Assembly: GCA_900768735.1 (NCBI GenBank)
Contig: CAAGDZ010000094.1
Span: forward strand, 1-7,110
Direction: 5' to 3'
DNA length: 7,110 bases
DNA from: Oscillospiraceae bacterium
GTDB lineage: Bacteria; Bacillota; Clostridia; Oscillospirales; Ruminococcaceae
Numbering within the stretch: the stretch's first letter is position 1; each line of letters begins with the position of its first letter. Positions 4,473 through 7,110 of this stretch are shown piece by piece. The translations under genes and the position numbers were made by a program. The notes beneath the pieces are model-generated. The model ran no database searches and had not been told where the DNA came from. It saw only the letters and a program-made list of their open reading frames with translations.

Positions 4473-6350
4473 ATGTACAATCTTGATTTTTATGATGTAA
4501 TAGTAATAGGAGCGGGGCACGCCGGCTGTGAGGCAGCACTTGCGGCAGCAAGGCTCGGCTGCAAAACCGCAGTCTTTACTCTAAGTCTTGACGCAATAGC
4601 AAATATGCCGTGCAATCCGTGCATCGGCGGCTCGGCAAAGGGTCAGCTTGTGAGAGAAATCGACTCGCTCGGCGGCGAGATGGGCAGAGCTGCAGACGCA
4701 ACCTTTTTGCAGTCGCGTATACTTAATAAAGGAAAAGGCCCGGCTGTACACAGTCTGAGAGTTCAGAGTGACCGCGTAAAGTATCATATTTATATGAAGT
4801 CGGTGCTTGAGCATACCGAAAACCTTGATATAAAGCAGGCGGAAATAACCGAGATATGCACCGAGGACGGAAAGGTAATAGGAGTTATTACAAAGCTCGG
4901 CGCTTTTTACGGTGCGCGTTGTGTGATTATTACTACCGGTACTTATCTCGGCGGAAAAATTCATATAGGCGAGGTAAATTATCAGAGCGGTCCTGATAAC
5001 GTCTGCGCCGCGCTGAAGCTTACCGATTCACTTCGTGCTTTGGGCTTAAATATTAGGCGTTTTAAAACAGGAACGCCTGCGAGAGTTCACAGGCGTTCGA
5101 TAGATTTTTCCGTAATGGAGCAGCAGGAGGGTGACGAATATATTACGCCTTTCTGCTTCGACAACACGTTCAAGCTTGAAAACAAGGTAAAGTGCTACGT
5201 TACTTATACAAATGAAAATACACACAAAATCATACTCGATAATCTTGACCGCTCGCCCTTATATTCGGGCAGAATACAAGGAGTGGGTCCTCGATACTGT
5301 CCGAGTATTGAGGATAAAATCGTAAGATTTTCCGACAAGCCGCATCATCAGCTTTTTGTCGAGCCGATGGGTCTTGATACAGACGAGTATTATTTGCAGG
5401 GTATGTCCAGCTCGCTTCCTGAGGATGTGCAGCTTAAATTTTTGCGTACCATAAAAGGACTTGAAAATGTTGAGATAATGCGTCCGGCTTACGCTATTGA
5501 GTATGATTGCTGTGACCCGCTGGAGCTTTATCCTACTCTTGAATTTAAGAAGATAAGCGGTCTTTACGGCGCGGGTCAGTTCAACTGCACCAGCGGCTAT
5601 GAAGAGGCGGCGGCACAGGGACTTATCGCGGGTATGAACGCCGCTTTAAAGCTGCAGGGTAGGGAACAGTATATCCCAGACCGCTCGACATCATTCATCG
5701 GTACGCTTATTGACGACTTGGTTACAAAGGGGTGTGTTGAGCCGTACAGAATGATGACCAGCCGGAGTGAATACCGTCTTGTTCTTCGTCAGGATAATGC
5801 AAATGAAAGGCTTATACCTGTAGGACACGAAATAGGGCTTATCAGTGACGAGCGCTACAAGCGCTTTCTTGACAGGAAGAGCATACTGGATGCTGAGAAT
5901 AAGCGTATCAGAAAGACTACAATATATCCGAGTGATGAGCTGAATAAGATGCTGGAGGAAAAAGGCACTTCTCCGCTTACACAGGGCGTCAAGTTTATAG
6001 AGGTGCTAAAAAGACCGCAGATTTCGTATCGTGATTTAATGCCTTTTGATAGCAATTGCCCAGAGCTTTCGCATGACATAATTGATAAGCTCGAAATAAA
6101 TGTAAAATACGAAGGCTATATAAAGACTCAGACAGAAAAAATCGAGCAGATGAGAAGACTTGAAAATAAAAAGCTCCCGCTTGATGTTGATTATAAAACT
6201 GTAAACGGTTTGCGGCTTGAAGCACAGGAAAAGCTCAATAAGCACAAGCCGCTCAATATAGGGCAGGCGGGGAGAATTTCGGGTGTAAATCCGGCTGATG
6301 TTTCGGTGCTTCTGATATGGCTGCAGGGGAGGAAAAATGGAGAAGCTTAG
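4473..6350 (+). CDS. mnmG: tRNA uridine-5-carboxymethylaminomethyl modification enzyme MnmG
   Basis: MnmG (GidA) works with the GTPase MnmE to place the (carboxymethyl)aminomethyl group on U34 of tRNAs reading two-codon boxes, using FAD, NADH and a folate one-carbon donor. The 625 residues match the usual length. The FAD-binding GAGHAGCEA lies at 13-21. NMPCNPCIGGSAKG (44-57) holds Cys47, and GPRYCPSIEDK (272-282) holds Cys276; these correspond to the two essential cysteines of E. coli MnmG. AGQFNCTSGYEEAAAQG (367-383) is the second family signature, with Cys372 where I expect Gly. The C-terminal helical domain that binds MnmE is complete. The start fits the family N terminus, but no good ribosome binding site precedes it. 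The last 14 nt overlap rsmG. mnmE, the usual neighbour, is absent and gyrA is upstream instead. Confidence 0.98.
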   Translation: MYNLDFYDVIVIGAGHAGCEAALAAARLGCKTAVFTLSLDAIANMPCNPCIGGSAKGQLVREIDSLGGEMGRAADATFLQSRILNKGKGPAVHSLRVQSDRVKYHIYMKSVLEHTENLDIKQAEITEICTEDGKVIGVITKLGAFYGARCVIITTGTYLGGKIHIGEVNYQSGPDNVCAALKLTDSLRALGLNIRRFKTGTPARVHRRSIDFSVMEQQEGDEYITPFCFDNTFKLENKVKCYVTYTNENTHKIILDNLDRSPLYSGRIQGVGPRYCPSIEDKIVRFSDKPHHQLFVEPMGLDTDEYYLQGMSSSLPEDVQLKFLRTIKGLENVEIMRPAYAIEYDCCDPLELYPTLEFKKISGLYGAGQFNCTSGYEEAAAQGLIAGMNAALKLQGREQYIPDRSTSFIGTLIDDLVTKGCVEPYRMMTSRSEYRLVLRQDNANERLIPVGHEIGLISDERYKRFLDRKSILDAENKRIRKTTIYPSDELNKMLEEKGTSPLTQGVKFIEVLKRPQISYRDLMPFDSNCPELSHDIIDKLEINVKYEGYIKTQTEKIEQMRRLENKKLPLDVDYKTVNGLRLEAQEKLNKHKPLNIGQAGRISGVNPADVSVLLIWLQGRKNGEA

Positions 6351-7035
6351 ATTTATAAAGTCCAAATTTTTGCTTTCCGGTATAGATATAAGCAACAAGC
6401 AGGCGGAAAAATTTTTGAAGCTGTATGATTTTCTGATAAGCTACAATGAGAATGTAAATCTTACAGCTATCACCGGATTTGAAGATGTTGTTATAAAGCA
6501 TTTTATTGATAGTGTTCTGCCTTTTCACAGACTTTCCATAAAAGACGATTTATCTATTATTGATGTCGGTACGGGAGCGGGTTTTCCGTCACTACCGCTA
6601 CTCATTTATAATGACAGCTTAAAGTGCACGATGCTTGAAGCCTTGCAGAAGAGATGCGTATATCTGGAACATGCTTGTAAGCTTATTGAAGTAAAAGCGA
6701 ATATAGTTCACGGCAGGGCGGAGGATTATGCAAAAGAGATGCGTGAAAGCTTTGATATAGCTACAGCGCGTGCCGTAGCTGCTATGCCGGTGCTTTGTGA
6801 ATACTGTCTGCCTTATGTAAAGGTAGGGGGATACTTTGCGGCGCTTAAATCAGTGAATGAAGACGTCAAGAGTGCAGAGAAGGCTATAAAAACGCTAGGC
6901 GGCGAGATAGAAAAAATTGAAGATTATAATATATCAAACGGCGACAGCAGACGACTTATTATTGTTAGAAAAATATCGCATACTCCGACAAAATACCCAA
7001 GAAATCCGTCTATGATTAAGAAAAAGCCGTTATAA
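6337..7035 (+). CDS. rsmG: 16S rRNA (guanine-527-N7)-methyltransferase RsmG
   Basis: RsmG (GidB) methylates N7 of G527 in 16S rRNA using S-adenosylmethionine. In other bacteria its loss gives low-level streptomycin resistance. The 232-residue length fits Firmicutes homologues. Visible features are the N-terminal NENVNLTAI (38-45), the SAM-binding loop VGTGAGFPSLPL (77-88), HGRAED (125-130), TARAVA (143-148), and the basic tail with TPTKYPRNPS (217-225 region) typical of the family. AGGGGAGG (6325-6332), inside the end of mnmG, is the ribosome binding site. The start overlaps mnmG by 14 nt, so translation is probably coupled. A terminator follows 21 bp after the stop, so rsmG is the last gene of its unit and any parA gene would need its own promoter. 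Confidence 0.97.
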   Translation: MEKLRFIKSKFLLSGIDISNKQAEKFLKLYDFLISYNENVNLTAITGFEDVVIKHFIDSVLPFHRLSIKDDLSIIDVGTGAGFPSLPLLIYNDSLKCTMLEALQKRCVYLEHACKLIEVKANIVHGRAEDYAKEMRESFDIATARAVAAMPVLCEYCLPYVKVGGYFAALKSVNEDVKSAEKAIKTLGGEIEKIEDYNISNGDSRRLIIVRKISHTPTKYPRNPSMIKKKPL

Positions 7036-7056
7036 AATGAGTATATAGCGCATTTT

Positions 7057-7089
7057 ACCGCAGATTTTAAAGAAATCTGCGGTTTTTTT
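7057..7089 (+). terminator. Rho-independent terminator after rsmG
   Basis: ACCGCAGATTT (7057-7067) pairs perfectly with AAATCTGCGGT (7073-7083) across a TAAAG loop. It is followed by six more T residues (7084-7089). This is a textbook intrinsic terminator and ends the mnmG-rsmG unit. Confidence 0.92.
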
Positions 7090-7110
7090 GTGTGAAAAAT
7101 TCTGCTAAAA

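Noticed and set aside
5586..5588. Cys372 in the second MnmG signature as a damaging change
   Set aside because: The rest of the signature and both essential cysteines are intact. One substitution seen without an alignment may be normal in this lineage.

Overview
The window looks like an origin-proximal segment of a Clostridia chromosome, probably Oscillospiraceae/Ruminococcaceae. This rests on moderate GC content, AGGAGG-type ribosome binding sites, rho-independent terminators, Firmicutes-like GyrA, MnmG and RsmG sequences, and an AT-rich intergenic region full of hairpin repeats. I cannot name the species. All five genes are on the + strand. There are no tRNA or rRNA genes, no CRISPR array, no transposase and no convincing DnaA-box cluster.

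Positions 1-553 hold no credible gene. They carry a weak extended -10 promoter candidate (87-95), a run of small hairpins (183-234), a large imperfect C-rich/G-rich inverted repeat with a canonical four-tract G-quadruplex motif on the + strand (256-282), and three copies of a T-rich repeat (about 311-557). Two of those copies fold into near-perfect hairpins. The last copy runs directly into the Shine-Dalgarno sequence and start codon of the first gene.

Positions 554-4368 form a tight three-gene unit with 15- and 17-bp gaps. It encodes a small unrecognised membrane protein with a charged coiled-coil-like N terminus, a YcxB-like two-helix membrane protein with an acidic insert built on six-residue repeats, and GyrA, the DNA gyrase A subunit. 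GyrA has the GyrA-box QKRGGKG, catalytic Tyr129, an alanine at the quinolone-critical Ser83-equivalent position, and a very acidic C-terminal tail. A strong terminator follows at 4379-4414.

The 104-bp gyrA-mnmG gap holds that terminator and then a 16-bp palindrome-like site, TGTTCTACATGGAACA. It is 14/16 identical to the parS form TGTTCCACGTGGAACA bound by ParB. The parAB (soj/spo0J) genes usually lie just beyond mnmG-rsmG, so this site is the most interesting signal here, although both mismatches fall in the normally invariant CACGTG core.

Positions 4473-7035 encode MnmG (tRNA wobble-uridine modification) and RsmG (16S rRNA G527 methylation). They overlap by 14 nt and end at a strong terminator (7057-7089). 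In most Firmicutes gyrA follows gyrB on one side of oriC and mnmE-mnmG-rsmG-parAB lies on the other. Direct adjacency of gyrA and mnmG, without mnmE, suggests a rearranged origin region.
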